A DNA stretch of 64,000 nt from Linnemannia hyalina (GCA_019671135.1 JAHRHY010000012.1:248001-312000); one strand, 5' to 3'. Positions 1-11,917 are shown, counted from the stretch's first letter. A program made the numbers and translations. Notes: generated by a model from the sequence alone, not told the origin.

Positions 1-431
1 AACTATTTTTATCACACATCTGCTGCGTGTTTGCTTTGCGCCGATGCAACGTTGTTGTCTGTGAGTAAATTTCACCGGTTGGTGGCAACATTGGTCTTGT
101 CAATTAAGAAAACACCGATTTGTAATTGCACGGGGTATCATGTGATCTCTTGACCGCCCCAATCGTCGTCGTTACTAAAGTTTCATTTTTTTATTCTTTG
201 CGTTCGTCTCGCTTCCACACACCCCCTTTCCATTCTCGACACTTAACTCACCTCAGGATCGACCCTTGTTTTCCATTTCTCAAGTTATTTCAACAACTCC
301 CCAGAGGCAAACTCAGGACTCGTTACTACAGCTCATACCAACCAACCAAGGACTTTGACCTGACCTGCGATATACTTCAGCACCACCTCTCCGACAAGAA
401 AGAGTCATCAACACAACCGAGTTACAACACC
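1..431. other. Upstream region of the CHY/RING gene
   Basis: No coding feature is supported here. An open frame running into the gene from about position 126 begins with TTG, not ATG, and looks like leader sequence. The first good ATG is at 432, after a CA-rich stretch. This is probably promoter and 5' UTR; I see no clear TATA element. Confidence 0.5.
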
Positions 432-2733
432 ATGTCGTCCCCAAGAAATGATTCCAGGACAAACAGCGTCTACGTCGATGCACCAGAATTCCCCGTCGAC
501 CATACCGACGAGACAGTTGCTACTTCTACCGCCACTGCAGCGACTTCACACCATGGATTGACGGCCACCTCACAAGTCCGCTCCCCCGCTCCCGAACCCT
601 CTGCTCATACACCTTTGCCCGCTGGCGACAGCGACGGCGAAGAGGACGAGGACGAGGATGACGAGGACGAGGACGAGGACGAGGAGAGCGAAGGCGGCGA
701 TGACGATCAAGTGGACGTCCACATGTCCGGGGACCGAGGACGGAGTCAACGTGGCCGAACCCCCAACGCTGCCTCGACCGAGGAGGACGAGGATGATGAT
801 GACGATGAAGAGATGGTGATGCAGGTCGATCCAGCAACCGGATTACAGAGGGCGACATCTATTCCTCGGGTCCGTAGTCGATCATCTTCACTCTCCAACC
901 GCCTTCGACGGCAGCATCAGCGTATGACTTCTTCCTCTGGATCTTCTTCTCGGGTAGGTCGACCTACGTCTTCCTCCGGTTCTCGACCAGCATCGGGGCA
1001 ACAAGCGGCACAACAACCTGCGGCAAGGTCGAACACTGTCCCTCTTGTTGACGAAAAGGACCAAGCCGAGTTGAGGAGGAAGATCATGGATATCCAAAGA
1101 GATCCAACCATCAGCTTTGCTGACAAAGCGTCCATGATTCAGGTGAGACAGAACATCCCCTTGTTTTTTGTTTACTTCTATCGAAGATAAAAGCGGGAGA
1201 GGAATACCAAAAAAAAACGGCCAAAGTGCGATATTAACATTTGTACAATCGGCACTTTTTCTTGTTCATATCATTGTTAGAAATTGATGTCGTCCAAGTG
1301 GCAGGGAGCACAGTCGAGCTTAGCATCACAAACGGCCGATGATTCTACAGAAGGGACAGAGGCAACAGAAGAGGACTTGAAAACGACCTACAATGTAAGA
1401 TCACCTCCTTTTTTCATACTCCTCTGCATGAGCTTTTGAGCTGCATGCTTCAGCTCTTCTCTGAAAGAGATGTGCGCTATTAATATTAGATGCATCCATA
1501 TGCTTACGTTCATCTTCATCTTTTCTTTCTTTATCTCAGAATACCGACAGGAACTATCTGGGATGCAAGCACTACAGGAGAGGATGCAAGCTGAAGGCCA
1601 ACTGCTGTGGCAAATGGTTCAACTGCAGGTTCTGTCACGATGATGTATGCAATCACACCATTGTCAGGTAGGTTCTCTTTTTTGTACCTCGAATCAAGAT
1701 GCATATGTACTACTACGTTTCGTTTCATGTTCAGGAAAGAGAATCAAAATGCTGACCATGATTTGTTGGATACTTTTTTTGTAGGAACGAGACAAAGATG
1801 ATGCTCTGTATGCATTGCAAGGCAATTCAACCTGCTGCCCAAAGCTGCGACTCTTGCAGCGCCCAGCTTGCAAACTATTACTGTGACATCTGCAAGCTCT
1901 GGGATGACGACCCCGCCAAGCCGATTTACCATTGCGCGGACTGTGGGATCTGCAGGATTGGCAACGGACTGGACCAGGACTTTTTCCACTGCAAGAAGTG
2001 CAACATCTGCATGAACATTCAGCTCAAGGATAACCACAGATGCATTGAACGTAACCTTGAGTGCGACTGCCCCATCTGTGGAGAGTACATGTTCACCAGT
2101 ACCACCACTGTCATCTTTATGGTAACCATCGAACACTGAGTGGCCAAACTTAATCTCGTTTTTTGCTCAGTTTTGGATCTATTACTGACCTGCCACTATT
2201 TGCTTGACTCTCATGAATCATAGCCATGTGGACACTGTATTCACTCCAAGTGTCACTCGGACTATGTCAAGACGTCGTACCAATGCCCGACATGCTGGAA
2301 GGCCCTCGGCGACATGACGGCGTACTATGCCAAGATCGACAATCTCTTGTCAGAACAAAAGATGCCCCCAGAATATGCCAACTTCTTTTCGAATGTCCTC
2401 TGCAACGACTGCGAGATCAAGTCCGAGGCACCATACCATTTCTTGTATCACAAGTGCGAAAAGTGCAAGGGATACAACACGAAGGTTCTGGAGACGTTCA
2501 AGCGGGTCTCGGAGGGTCAGGTGCAGGTGGTTGAGAATGCGACGGCAGCTGCTGGGGCTGTTGGGACCGCGCCAGAGAACAATATTTCGGGAGGAGGGGT
2601 TTCTTCTGCGGGTGGACCTTCTTCTTCTTCGGGAGCCACTGCTACTGCAACTACGACGCCTGTTACGACGGTTCATCTCCCTGAGGCGCCACGGTCACCG
2701 CTTAACGATGGAAATGCTACCGGCGACATGTAA
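432..2733 (+). CDS. CHY-type/CTCHY/RING zinc finger E3 ubiquitin ligase (RCHY1/Pirh2-like)
   Basis: Five exons: 432-1142, 1281-1394, 1540-1667, 1785-2121 and 2224-2733. All introns are GT-AG, the phases agree, and the product is 599 aa. The first 275 residues are acidic, Ser-rich and low in complexity. A CHY zinc finger follows at about 276-318 (GCKHYRRGCKLKANCCGKWF), then a CTCHY cysteine/histidine cluster in exon 4. A RING finger at about 413-455 (CPICGEY, then CGHSIHSKC and CPTC) is split by the last intron. A zinc-ribbon-like segment (CNDCEIK...CEKCKGYN) comes next, and the tail is Ser/Thr/Gly-rich. This is the order seen in RCHY1/Pirh2, which ubiquitinates target proteins through an E2 bound at the RING. 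The substrate cannot be read from sequence. The long disordered N-terminus is fungal-specific. The family call is firm; the start codon is the least certain point. Confidence 0.93.
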
Positions 2734-2905
2734 CTTTTTTCATTTGAGAAAGTCTGGACAGGGTTCTTAATGGCCATGGTGGAAGTGGTCCGCCAGAGGT
2801 CGCAACAAAAAAAAAACGCAAAAAAAAAAAAGCATACCAACAAGACTAATAAACTAAAAAAAACAGTGTAACAAAATGGGTGTAGTGCTTTATGATTTTT
2901 TCTTT

Positions 2906-5900
2906 TTATTTTGATCTGTTGTTGGGCTTTGAGGGGACGTTATGCTGCCAACGGATCTTTTCGACCTCGCGCTTCAGTCCTAGATGGTCATTGTACAACG
3001 AACTCCCCGTGGATGGAGATGTGATCGTAGAGAGTTGGTCCAGGCGGAGGAGCCAGTCTGTCAACACTTGCTTGTACACGCCCACACTGTTAACCTTCTT
3101 CTTTTGGCCAGCTTCGGGTTCTTCTTCGGGAAGGAGGAGAGAGTGGGGGCGTGGTGGTGGTGGGAGTGGGCGCAGTCTGGATTCTTGTTCAAGGTCAGTT
3201 TGTTCTGCGAGATGGGTGAGCAATAGTTGGATCTGCATTGCCCATGTCGCATCCATGCCTCCTTGCCGCTGCTGCTGTTGCTGTTGCTGCTGCTGCTGGG
3301 GTAGGAGGTGCTGTGTGGGGGTTGGAGTGGAGACAGGACAGAGGGAGTCCATGAGCTGGAGGTTCGCGAGTCGTTTTGTCAAGAAGGAGATATCTTGTGT
3401 CACTGGCAGAGTCGTCGTCAAACAAGAATGTTGGTCTTCCTGAGAGTATTGGCTGCTGTAGACTTGTTCTGTGAAAAACGGTCGGTCGATTGAAGTTGTG
3501 GAGGCACTTCGTTCGCGAACTCTTCTTTCGCGGTCCGAGTCGGTGGTGTTGTCTTCCTGGTCTGTGATCGAGAGAGATGATGGGGAGGAAAGTGAAGGGG
3601 ATAGTGGTGGAGGGAGGAGTTGTGGCATGCTGTTGGATTTGATGGCTGAGCTTGACCATAGTGCATGCACTCCTGCTGCCGCCGCGCGTTGGGGTGGGGT
3701 CAGTTTGTTTTGTTGTTGTTGTTGTTGTTGTTGAACGAGTGCCCTTTCGAAAGGTCGTAGGGCATGCTGCCGCACCTGCTGCTCATCTTCAGATCGACTT
3801 CCCGAGAATAGGCGTGGTTTGAAGTACCCCTCCACAGATCGGTTCGAGACATGCTGTCGTTCTTGAACTGCGAGTGACAATGCAGGCGAGGGGAGGGAAG
3901 GTAACATTGTCGACGATTGTGGTGGTGTTTGGTGATTGTTGTAGGTCTGAGTGGAGTAGTAAGAAGAAGGTCCTGATGCTCCAGTGATAGAAGTCGCTCT
4001 GACAGGGCGCGGCGAGAACGACCGCGGCATCGTCGCTACAGGGGCTCCACCTGCAGAAGAAGAAGGAGACCGAGCTTGGAACAACCGATCTGGGAACGAT
4101 AACGGTAACGTCTTTGAACTCGCCGAGCTCGCTGAAGACATCGAAGACACCGAAGAAGAGGCAGTGGAAGCGGACGAGAATGAAGAGATGGAAGAAAGGG
4201 AGTGAGAGGAAGGGATGATGCGTGGAGTCGAGGGTGTGGACCATGTAGGAGATGGCGATGGGGAGGGGGAGGAGCAGAGTGGCGATAATGCCGATGTATT
4301 TTTGGTGTTGTTGATGGGGTACCCCATCCCCTGGAGGACTGTCGCGACTTTGAGGGGGATGGTGACTGACATTGCCGGGATGGGTGGGGTGGCTGTGGCT
4401 GCACGACCCTTCCAAGGGAATCCTGGGCGTGTGTCGATCGAGAGTGAATCCTGCGCTGGTGCTGGGGATGGTGAAGAAGGAAAAGGGCAATAGGGTAGAT
4501 CGACGGTGTTGAAGGAACGGCTTCTGTGCAGGTTGCTTCGCCTGCGCATCTCTTGGGTCTTGAGGAACGCCTTCTTGTCCTCGAATGTGATCTTTCCCGA
4601 GGGCGCTGAGGTGGAGAGTGAGTTGCAGGTGTTGTTGTGGTTGGTCGTAAAGTTGGTGGTGGTGGTAGGTGTGTCATTATCATTATCGTTCCCATGCTCA
4701 AACTGCATCCTACTCCTATCCCGGAACTGGTTCCCATCACTATTAGCAGATCGAAATCCAGACGCTCCATCCTCTGCCACACCATCACAAAGAGTCCGCG
4801 AAGCTCTCCGCTCCTTGGCAAGCACCATCAAGTCGCGCATGACCGCAGGGTCCTTGACCTTCGTCAGGGATGCCCTCGAGACGCTGGCCCCCATGGCGGC
4901 CAAAATCCCGGTCCTGGCTGGTGCGTTCCCCTGTGCTGTTGGAATGGATTCCTCGTGGGAGAGTGGTATGCTCCACGTTTTGGTGAACTTGTCCATCCGG
5001 CCATTCCAGATGTTCTTCCTGAACGGTTGAGGTTGCGGTTTTGGGGCCTCCCCGACGCCCACAAGGTCGGAAATAGTGGTAGGAGTTAAGGTGGTGAGCA
5101 GAGTGGAACATATCTCCGTTGGTTCCTCAGCGGCGAGGTCTTCGGACTTGGTTCTGTCCATGGTTGTAGGAACAGGTGTTGTTGGAACTTCGGCTGGTCG
5201 CTCCTGGTCTCGTCCTGCTTTGATCTCGCTCTGAGAAGTCAATCTTGGCTGCTGCTGCTGGACGCCCAACACTCGTGGACTACTCGTCTCACGCATGACT
5301 CTGAAGATCCTTGGGGTCCCTGACAGAAAAGTCGGGGGCGCAGAGACGACTGTAGTCGCAGTCATAGATTTCGCGATCCTTGGACTCTGCGCGCTGCCGG
5401 CAACGGGACACGCCTCAGTCTTAGACAAAGGAGTCGCCATGACAGCTGGAGGCATTGCAAGATATACCTCCGTGTGCTCGTCCCGTTCCTGAATAATGGG
5501 TGCCGATTCCTTAGTAGGACTGCAAGCGGTGATGGAGGGCATGTCCGGGGTCTGGCAAACAATGTCTGAAGATGGCGTGTTGTGGAGGATGGCGGCCTGA
5601 TATGGCGGTGGTGGGGTTTTTGGGCGTGATGCGGCGATAGTGGGTGAGCTGATGGGTGAGCTGATGGGTGAGCTGAGAGTATGCGGGATCTCCGTTGACG
5701 CTGCTTGCGGGGGTGAAGAGGGAGACGATGGTTTTGCGGATAGGCTGTTGATTGCGACTCTTATAGGTGTGGAGGTTATGTCCTGGACAGACTCCTCCTC
5801 TCCTTTCATTTGCAGCGCAGGGAGAAGGGTGGTGGTGGTGGTCGTTGTTGGTTGCTGCGTCGTCGCATTCTTGTCGTCGTTATGTCCAGCAGTCGTAGGA

Positions 5901-7129
5901 ATGGTAATGGCATTGGTGTGCTCAACAGTTGGTTCCACTCCAGTCTGACGTCCTCCCCCCCGACTCATTGTGGCTCTTCCTACTCCTGCTGTTCCCGGCG
6001 CCAAATTGCTGGCTCTTGTAGTCCGCTCCTTCCTGCTGCTGCTTGACGTCTTTGCTGAGAGAGCACTGGCAGCAGCAGCAGAGGCATTAGCAGTTGCCAA
6101 TTTGCGATGTTCTCGATCATGGTGTGGTCCCATAGTGATGGTGGTCAATGCGACCCTGCGAGTAGTCGTGGTGGTGGTTGTGGTAATAGTTGTAGGTGAC
6201 CTCGATTTCGATATCCGTGTAGTTGAGACCGATTTGGTAGTTGGCTGTACATGTCCTCCTAGGCTCGATGTGGTTGACTTTGTCGCTCGTGGAGTAGCGA
6301 CACTTTCCTTGGCCGTCCTAGACGACCGTGCAGTTGTTGTCTTTGTCGAAACATCCTTAGGAACGGCGACCGCCGCCTCGCGAGTCGCTGTTCCAGCAGA
6401 GTGCACTTGAGCGCGTGGGTTGACGACCGTCGAGAGCGAGAACCGTGGTTTGCTGGGTGTCGTCGTCGTAGTTGTTCTTGTGCTACCACCCGTTTCTTTA
6501 CGCCTTGATCGTGCTGCTGTTGCTGACTCTGCCGTTGCTTGCATCGCGCTCCGTGCAGAGTGGTGTCCTGAACCATAGTCGCTCGCAGAACTCGACCTCC
6601 CTTGGACGACTCGGCCCGTTGGATGTTGTTTATATCTCCGACGCTGATCATCCTCCGAGTCCATATCCGTCACCTCTCTTGCTAATGTTGTTGTATCAAC
6701 GTCTGTTGTTCCGTTCTGTTTTTGAAGACCAAGAGGGAGAGGGGAAGAAGGAGGTGAGTGTGGGCTGGTCGTGGGGACTACTTGGTCGCAGGAGTCGGAC
6801 GTTTGGTGTCTCTGCTTGTGGGTATGTTGACGAGTAGGAGAGTCATGGTCCTTATGCTCTTTGTGACTTTGGTGCTGCTGTGGTCCCTCGAACGGTGCAG
6901 CGGTGGTGGTGTCTTCCCAGCCCGGTTTCTCATGATGAGATAACATCCAACTAGATCGCTTCCGTGCTGTGATTGTTGTTGTTGTGGTTGTTGATGTCTC
7001 TTGAGGAGGGCCAGGAGATAGCGAGCAGGAGGAGGAGGATGACGATATGGATGACAAGGAGGAGGAAGAGAACATTCTGGGATGCTGGGTCTTGTGAGTG
7101 TGAGTAGGAGCAACCTTTGCACGCATCAT
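2906..7129 (-). CDS. Large Ser/Thr-rich low-complexity protein, function unknown
   Basis: A single uninterrupted 1407-aa frame starts at a tandem ATG-ATG (7129). I do not recognise a domain. The protein is dominated by Ser, Thr, Pro and Arg, with poly-Thr, poly-Ser and two poly-Gln tracts (CAG-type repeats near 3262-3300 and 3713-3733). More ordered islands are a basic stretch around residues 800-850, a RRRSN/RSRSF segment near residue 880, and a helical-looking C-terminal 120 residues. The composition suggests an intrinsically disordered cytoskeletal, cell-polarity or signalling scaffold, but that is only inference. The length of the open frame on one strand argues for a real gene. Introns in the N-terminal part cannot be excluded. 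Confidence 0.72.
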   Translation of the reverse strand: MMRAKVAPTHTHKTQHPRMFSSSSLSSISSSSSSCSLSPGPPQETSTTTTTTITARKRSSWMLSHHEKPGWEDTTTAAPFEGPQQHQSHKEHKDHDSPTRQHTHKQRHQTSDSCDQVVPTTSPHSPPSSPLPLGLQKQNGTTDVDTTTLAREVTDMDSEDDQRRRYKQHPTGRVVQGRSSSASDYGSGHHSARSAMQATAESATAARSRRKETGGSTRTTTTTTPSKPRFSLSTVVNPRAQVHSAGTATREAAVAVPKDVSTKTTTARSSRTAKESVATPRATKSTTSSLGGHVQPTTKSVSTTRISKSRSPTTITTTTTTTTRRVALTTITMGPHHDREHRKLATANASAAAASALSAKTSSSSRKERTTRASNLAPGTAGVGRATMSRGGGRQTGVEPTVEHTNAITIPTTAGHNDDKNATTQQPTTTTTTTLLPALQMKGEEESVQDITSTPIRVAINSLSAKPSSPSSPPQAASTEIPHTLSSPISSPISSPTIAASRPKTPPPPYQAAILHNTPSSDIVCQTPDMPSITACSPTKESAPIIQERDEHTEVYLAMPPAVMATPLSKTEACPVAGSAQSPRIAKSMTATTVVSAPPTFLSGTPRIFRVMRETSSPRVLGVQQQQPRLTSQSEIKAGRDQERPAEVPTTPVPTTMDRTKSEDLAAEEPTEICSTLLTTLTPTTISDLVGVGEAPKPQPQPFRKNIWNGRMDKFTKTWSIPLSHEESIPTAQGNAPARTGILAAMGASVSRASLTKVKDPAVMRDLMVLAKERRASRTLCDGVAEDGASGFRSANSDGNQFRDRSRMQFEHGNDNDNDTPTTTTNFTTNHNNTCNSLSTSAPSGKITFEDKKAFLKTQEMRRRSNLHRSRSFNTVDLPYCPFPSSPSPAPAQDSLSIDTRPGFPWKGRAATATPPIPAMSVTIPLKVATVLQGMGYPINNTKNTSALSPLCSSPSPSPSPTWSTPSTPRIIPSSHSLSSISSFSSASTASSSVSSMSSASSASSKTLPLSFPDRLFQARSPSSSAGGAPVATMPRSFSPRPVRATSITGASGPSSYYSTQTYNNHQTPPQSSTMLPSLPSPALSLAVQERQHVSNRSVEGYFKPRLFSGSRSEDEQQVRQHALRPFERALVQQQQQQQQNKLTPPQRAAAAGVHALWSSSAIKSNSMPQLLPPPLSPSLSSPSSLSITDQEDNTTDSDRERRVRERSASTTSIDRPFFTEQVYSSQYSQEDQHSCLTTTLPVTQDISFLTKRLANLQLMDSLCPVSTPTPTQHLLPQQQQQQQQQQRQGGMDATWAMQIQLLLTHLAEQTDLEQESRLRPLPPPPRPHSLLLPEEEPEAGQKKKVNSVGVYKQVLTDWLLRLDQLSTITSPSTGSSLYNDHLGLKREVEKIRWQHNVPSKPNNRSK

Positions 7130-9715
7130 GGTGTTGTTCTGTCTGTGTGTTTTGTTTTTGTTGATGGTGGTCCTGGTGGTGGTTGAGGTGAATGAAGGGG
7201 AGAAGAAAAGAGGCAGGGAAGGAAGGAGGGTAGGTCGTTATCGGTAGTCGTGAATGTCTTGTGGTTGGATCGTGGTCGCGGTGAAGGTGGTGATGGTGGT
7301 ATCTCCGATGTGATCCTTCGCTTTTTGTTACTGCCTTTACCAATAGGGTAGATAGGTATCGGATGGATGAATGGGAGGTAATGGGTAAGGGGTATCCTAT
7401 CGCTCTTGTAGGCGAGTGTGGAGGATGAGGATGTTGCAGATGCTGTGGTAGGAGGAGGACTGGTCTTGGATGCCTGCTGCGATATGGCATGATAATCATG
7501 CAGCCAAGAAAATTAGGAGAGAAGAGGCAATGTCCTGTGTTAGTTTTCTGTGAGAGTAGATGTGAGTTGTCGAAGGAAGGAAAGGAGGAAAGGAATGGAA
7601 AGGAAAGGCGAGGGAGGGGAGAGTGTGAACGCGTTTCGCTTGAGGCGATGGTTGTATGGAAAGCAAAGGGAGTGGGGATTGGTCGATGCGCGGCTGGGGT
7701 TGTATCAGTTGGTGAAACCGTCCCTGAACCCAATTGGTAGTGGTGGGTGGGTGGGTGACTGACTATGGTTGGTTGCAGTACCTGGTGGATGCATTGAGGG
7801 TTGGGGGGAAGAGGGGAGGAATTCAAATGCGTGAAAAAAGAAAAGGAATGACCCGGAAGGCAGACACAGGTCAGTCAGTCCTGAACTAGAGGAGTGAGGG
7901 TGAGAGAGTGGAGAAAAGAAGGGAGGATGAATGCAAACGAAAGGAAGTTCGAGCAAACTGAATGAGGAATGTAAGAAAGAGAAAGAGAAAGGAAAAAAAA
8001 AAAGAGAGTTCGGGTAGATAAACTACAATTTGCAAATACGAGGGAGAGAAAGAGTGAGAGTAGGTGTTACAGAAGTGGAAACGAGGGTCCACTTTTTGTA
8101 AAAAGGCGATAGGAAAAGAGGGTAAAAGGGGGGAAGGAGGAAGGAGGAGCAAGGAGGAAGGATGAAGGAGCACAAAGAGTAAAAAAAAGAGGGGGAAGGA
8201 CATCCATCGGGTATATTACTGGCGGGAAGCAGGACCATTGAAGGAAGAACAAGGCCGATTTTGACGACAATGTAGCTGGCATGTGTATGTGCAATGTCCA
8301 AAGCTCACAGACAAAACGACCATTGAATGGACCGCAATACTGTACAATAGTCCATGAATCACTTTTTGATACATAAATAGGAAAATAATGTTCGTCCCCG
8401 CGCCTATGGCTCTTCCTCAGGAGTCGAACCAGACCTGGGGCTACTCTGTCTGCACTCGCTCACTCTCAAGAACAGAGCAGTTATTGTCTTCCCACTCTCA
8501 ATAGACCATGGACTATGAAATAATATAGAGGAGCGTTTGGAGCTCTTTCTCTCCTCATTCAATCATAGATGTATGTTTTTCTTGCAATGCTCTATCTATC
8601 TCTCTCTCAACTTCATATCTTCTTTTTGGTCTTGGTCTCTCTTTTTGTTTTCTATTTTCAACCCCACGCTTTTTGCTCAAAGGCTGTTCAAGAACCCATG
8701 CATGTCCACCCATGTTTGCCCATGGCCTCTATTGAATCGAATCGGATGAATGTTTCAAATATTATATGCTACCCCAACCCATAGTCCACTTTGACTGTTG
8801 ATGTCTATCCTTCTACTGCAACTCTTCCTCTTCCTCTTTCTCTTACTCCCCCCTCTCACAAAATTGCAATTCGCTCTCACACTTTGCCACTTTTTTTCGC
8901 AACGGCAGATACAAAAGTAAAAGATCTTGGACCACTACACCGCAGCATGCATGAAAGACGCCAGACCAGACCAGACAAAGGAAACAGGCAAAGGGGTTGA
9001 GGGCGTTCGTTCGTGCGTTGATGGAGTTTCCGATTTTGATCCTTTGATGCTCTGCCAACTAGGTTCCCCTTTCCTTCCCCGTAATCTAGTGTTCCGATAA
9101 ATTTACTCAGACAAGGAGGTGTATTTCTTCATTAGCAGCTGTGTAAGGGATAGGAGCCTTTTCTTCTGACAAGAGGGTTGGTGGGATGCGAAGGAGAGGG
9201 AGGATAGCAAGGAACCAGCAGGCGCGCAACCCTCGCCTTTTTCTGTGTGTGTCTAGGGAACCCAGGAGGAGGAGTAAGTGAAAGGAGGGCCGGTTGGATA
9301 CGAGGAATAGTAAAAGGTGACGGCAAAATAAGGAGAGGGGTGTTTTGGCTGATAGTAAGTAAGTCAGGCAGCTATCCTTGTAGGCGGGTGCGTGCCGCGT
9401 CTTTCTCTGTCCCTCGGTTCCCTTTTTGTGACCCTTGCGTTTCCTTCATCCTAGCACGGTCGGTGAATTCTCGATGCGGGTGTGGGTTGAATTTGAGGTT
9501 GGAAGGAGTGGAACGAGAAAGAGAAAAAAAGCCAGGGTAACAAGTATACGCCACCAACCCTGATGCAGGGCTTCCTGTGGAGTGTCACACCCCAGCCAAA
9601 AAGACTCCCACCTTCCCTCGTCAGAATCGACAACCCCTTTTTCACTCATCCCATTCTGGAATCGTGATCAACCTTCTACTCCCCATTCCGTTCGCCCCGC
9701 TCTGCATTCTGTCGA
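7130..9715. other. Long divergent intergenic region
   Basis: This 2.6-kb gap lies between the start of the 1407-aa gene (-) and the start of an F-box gene (+). The left part (7130-8300) is a strongly purine-rich + strand (GGA/GAA runs), so the - strand reads as a pyrimidine-rich leader, typical of fungal 5' regions. Several open frames occur but none shows codon bias or a recognisable domain. I see no RNA gene. A T-arm-like GGTTCGAC near 8419-8427 on the - strand lacks the rest of a tRNA. Confidence 0.5.
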
Positions 9716-11917
9716 ATGTCGCAACTGCCTCCAGAGATTCTCCAGCAGATCGGTTTCCATCTCGACAACCGGTCCCGTCTATCCTCCCTACTAGTCAACC
9801 GACTCTGGAACGAGGTCTTTACAACGTCCCTTTGGCATACTATCTCGAGCGACGACACGAACCCATGGCGCCGGATCTTCAAACCAGCCAATTGCCAGAA
9901 CCTTTACACTCACAACTACTCCTCCTCACACGATGACAAGGACAAGGGCAAGGATGATGATGTTGAGCCAGAGGAAGAGCGAGAGTTTCGGATACGACAG
10001 CTTCAGAAGTATGGACACCTCATTCGGCATATTACTATTTATGATAGCTGGTCCGTTGGTCTCCTCCTCCAGGCCAGGGTGGTGACGCAGTTAAAGTCAT
10101 TGGTCATCTTTGGATACCGTCATCCGGCACATGCTGGACTTTCGGTCGATGTTTTGACGGAGCTCGTGAAGGATGTGCCTGCTCGCTTGTTCAAGAGGAT
10201 TGTGAATGACTCTTCGTCCGTCGCACTTGCTCAGGCCTGCTGGCAGTTGATTGTCAACAACCATGGCCTCACTAGTGTTCGGTTCATGTACTCGACTGTG
10301 CAGTCGATATCTTTCTTTGACACCCCTCATTCTAGAAACACTTATAGTGGCGAGGATGACACCATCGTCAGCGATGATGATGACAACTTGCTCTCGACGC
10401 CTACACAGTACCTCATCAACGTTGTGTCGAAAATGCCCAGGCTATCCCACCTACGCTTGGCACCCTCCCCCACCGAATGGCTACTCCCAGCACTGGCCAA
10501 TTCCCTCCTCCCAACAATTCGGTCCTACGTCTTATCCAACAGCGACATGGCCAGCCTCGACAACCTCGCCCCTCCCTCACCGTCGTCTCCTTGCACAACC
10601 CTCGAATCTCTCCAGATCTTGCTCCCGATTCGTCTCCGTCATCTGCGATCCATCGCCTCTACCTTTCCTGGACTCAAGAGGTTGGAGATGTGGACCTGTC
10701 GTGCAGACTCGAAGGACGCCCGTCTATTGCACTATAACCCCAACACACACAGTAACAGCGGCAGCAGTCCAATGGAGGTCATTGTCCACACAGGAATGGA
10801 ACGTATCCAAATCTCGGAAGTGTATGACCTCCTCCGAGCACAGGTGCTCTTCCCAAACGTCAAAACCTTGGGCCCGATTGTCAACATTGTCGACCTCCGC
10901 CAGCTCCTCCTCATCCTTCGGTCCTTCCCTGCGCTCGAGGATCTGCAGGCGTTTCATTTCAAGGGTCAGGACAGTGATCGGGATTCGAGGCTCTCGATTG
11001 AGAAGGAGCCTGATTGGAAGCTCAAGACGTTGATCCTTCGCTTGAACCAGTTCCGACCACGGACTATGACTAGGATGTTGGCAAAGATGCCGTTCTTGGT
11101 TCGCATTGAGCTGCGGTCCCTAACGTCTGATTCTTTGGCTCTTCTTGCGACGCCTGGGAGATATCGGTTTCTGGAGCATGTTCGGTTTAACCTTCGACAG
11201 CCTTGTTATGAGGAGACGAATCGGTTGTTGGTAGTGTGTCCGAACTTGAAGTCAATTCAGGGGTTGGGGATTGCGGTCCGGGCGGAGGATATGATTGCAG
11301 AGCCGAGGTGGACTTGTTTGAGACTACAAAAGTTTCATTGTGAGATCCATGGTGTCCCTCGAATCGATCCTGACCAGGAAGCGCAACTTTATGATGACCA
11401 CTACAAGGACGATGACCAGGAACAGCTCCTGGAGCTGCACCGACAGTCTCTTTTGGTCCAGCGACAAGTCTATCAGCAACTGGCCCGACTCACTGATCTT
11501 CGATACCTAGACATCGGATTCCCACAACGCCGGTATCGGCAGTACCCACCCACATATACCATCACACGCATCACAGGAACAGGAGACCCCGTCCGAACTC
11601 GATGCTACAACACCCCGATACCTGACACCCTCTCTTTCTCGCTCGCCTCTGGACTCGACGAACTAGCGACTCTACATCGACTGGACACATTTGGGTTCAA
11701 AGCTGTGAACCATCAAATCGGAGAGGAGGAGCTGCAATGGATGTCGAGGCATTGGAGACAGTTGAGGACTGCGTATGGTCTGGATGCGTATGTGGATGGG
11801 CTTCTGTGTGATGAAAAGGCAGATAAGTTGGGGAGAAGGTTGAAAGAGTTGGTGCCTGGGTGTGAGGTGGGGGTCTTTCGGTTCTGTGATAGTTTTGAAG
11901 ACTTGATGGTTGTGTGA
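9716..11917 (+). CDS. F-box/LRR-like protein
   Basis: This is an intron-free 733-aa frame. Residues 2-42 are an F-box (LPPEILQQIGFHL...LLVNRLWNEVF). Such a domain binds Skp1 so that the protein can act as the substrate adaptor of an SCF ubiquitin ligase. The rest is leucine-rich with an irregular spacing like other fungal F-box/LRR-like proteins. An acidic, Lys-rich insert (DDKDKGKDDD) follows the F-box. Near the C-terminus it has a YQQLARLTDLRYLDIGF segment and an EEELQWMSRHW segment. The same two segments recur, decayed, in other family members of this window. The substrate is unknown. It converges on the F-box gene ending at 12161, with only about 240 bp between. Confidence 0.9.
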   Translation: MSQLPPEILQQIGFHLDNRSRLSSLLVNRLWNEVFTTSLWHTISSDDTNPWRRIFKPANCQNLYTHNYSSSHDDKDKGKDDDVEPEEEREFRIRQLQKYGHLIRHITIYDSWSVGLLLQARVVTQLKSLVIFGYRHPAHAGLSVDVLTELVKDVPARLFKRIVNDSSSVALAQACWQLIVNNHGLTSVRFMYSTVQSISFFDTPHSRNTYSGEDDTIVSDDDDNLLSTPTQYLINVVSKMPRLSHLRLAPSPTEWLLPALANSLLPTIRSYVLSNSDMASLDNLAPPSPSSPCTTLESLQILLPIRLRHLRSIASTFPGLKRLEMWTCRADSKDARLLHYNPNTHSNSGSSPMEVIVHTGMERIQISEVYDLLRAQVLFPNVKTLGPIVNIVDLRQLLLILRSFPALEDLQAFHFKGQDSDRDSRLSIEKEPDWKLKTLILRLNQFRPRTMTRMLAKMPFLVRIELRSLTSDSLALLATPGRYRFLEHVRFNLRQPCYEETNRLLVVCPNLKSIQGLGIAVRAEDMIAEPRWTCLRLQKFHCEIHGVPRIDPDQEAQLYDDHYKDDDQEQLLELHRQSLLVQRQVYQQLARLTDLRYLDIGFPQRRYRQYPPTYTITRITGTGDPVRTRCYNTPIPDTLSFSLASGLDELATLHRLDTFGFKAVNHQIGEEELQWMSRHWRQLRTAYGLDAYVDGLLCDEKADKLGRRLKELVPGCEVGVFRFCDSFEDLMVV

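Noticed and set aside
7886..8203. Leu/Phe/Ser-rich open frames on the - strand resembling membrane proteins
   Set aside because: They are translations of a simple pyrimidine-rich leader and start at non-ATG codons; no conserved motif.
8395..8480. Possible tRNA on the - strand (contains GGTTCGAC)
   Set aside because: Only a weak T-arm can be drawn; there is no matching acceptor stem, A-box or anticodon arm.
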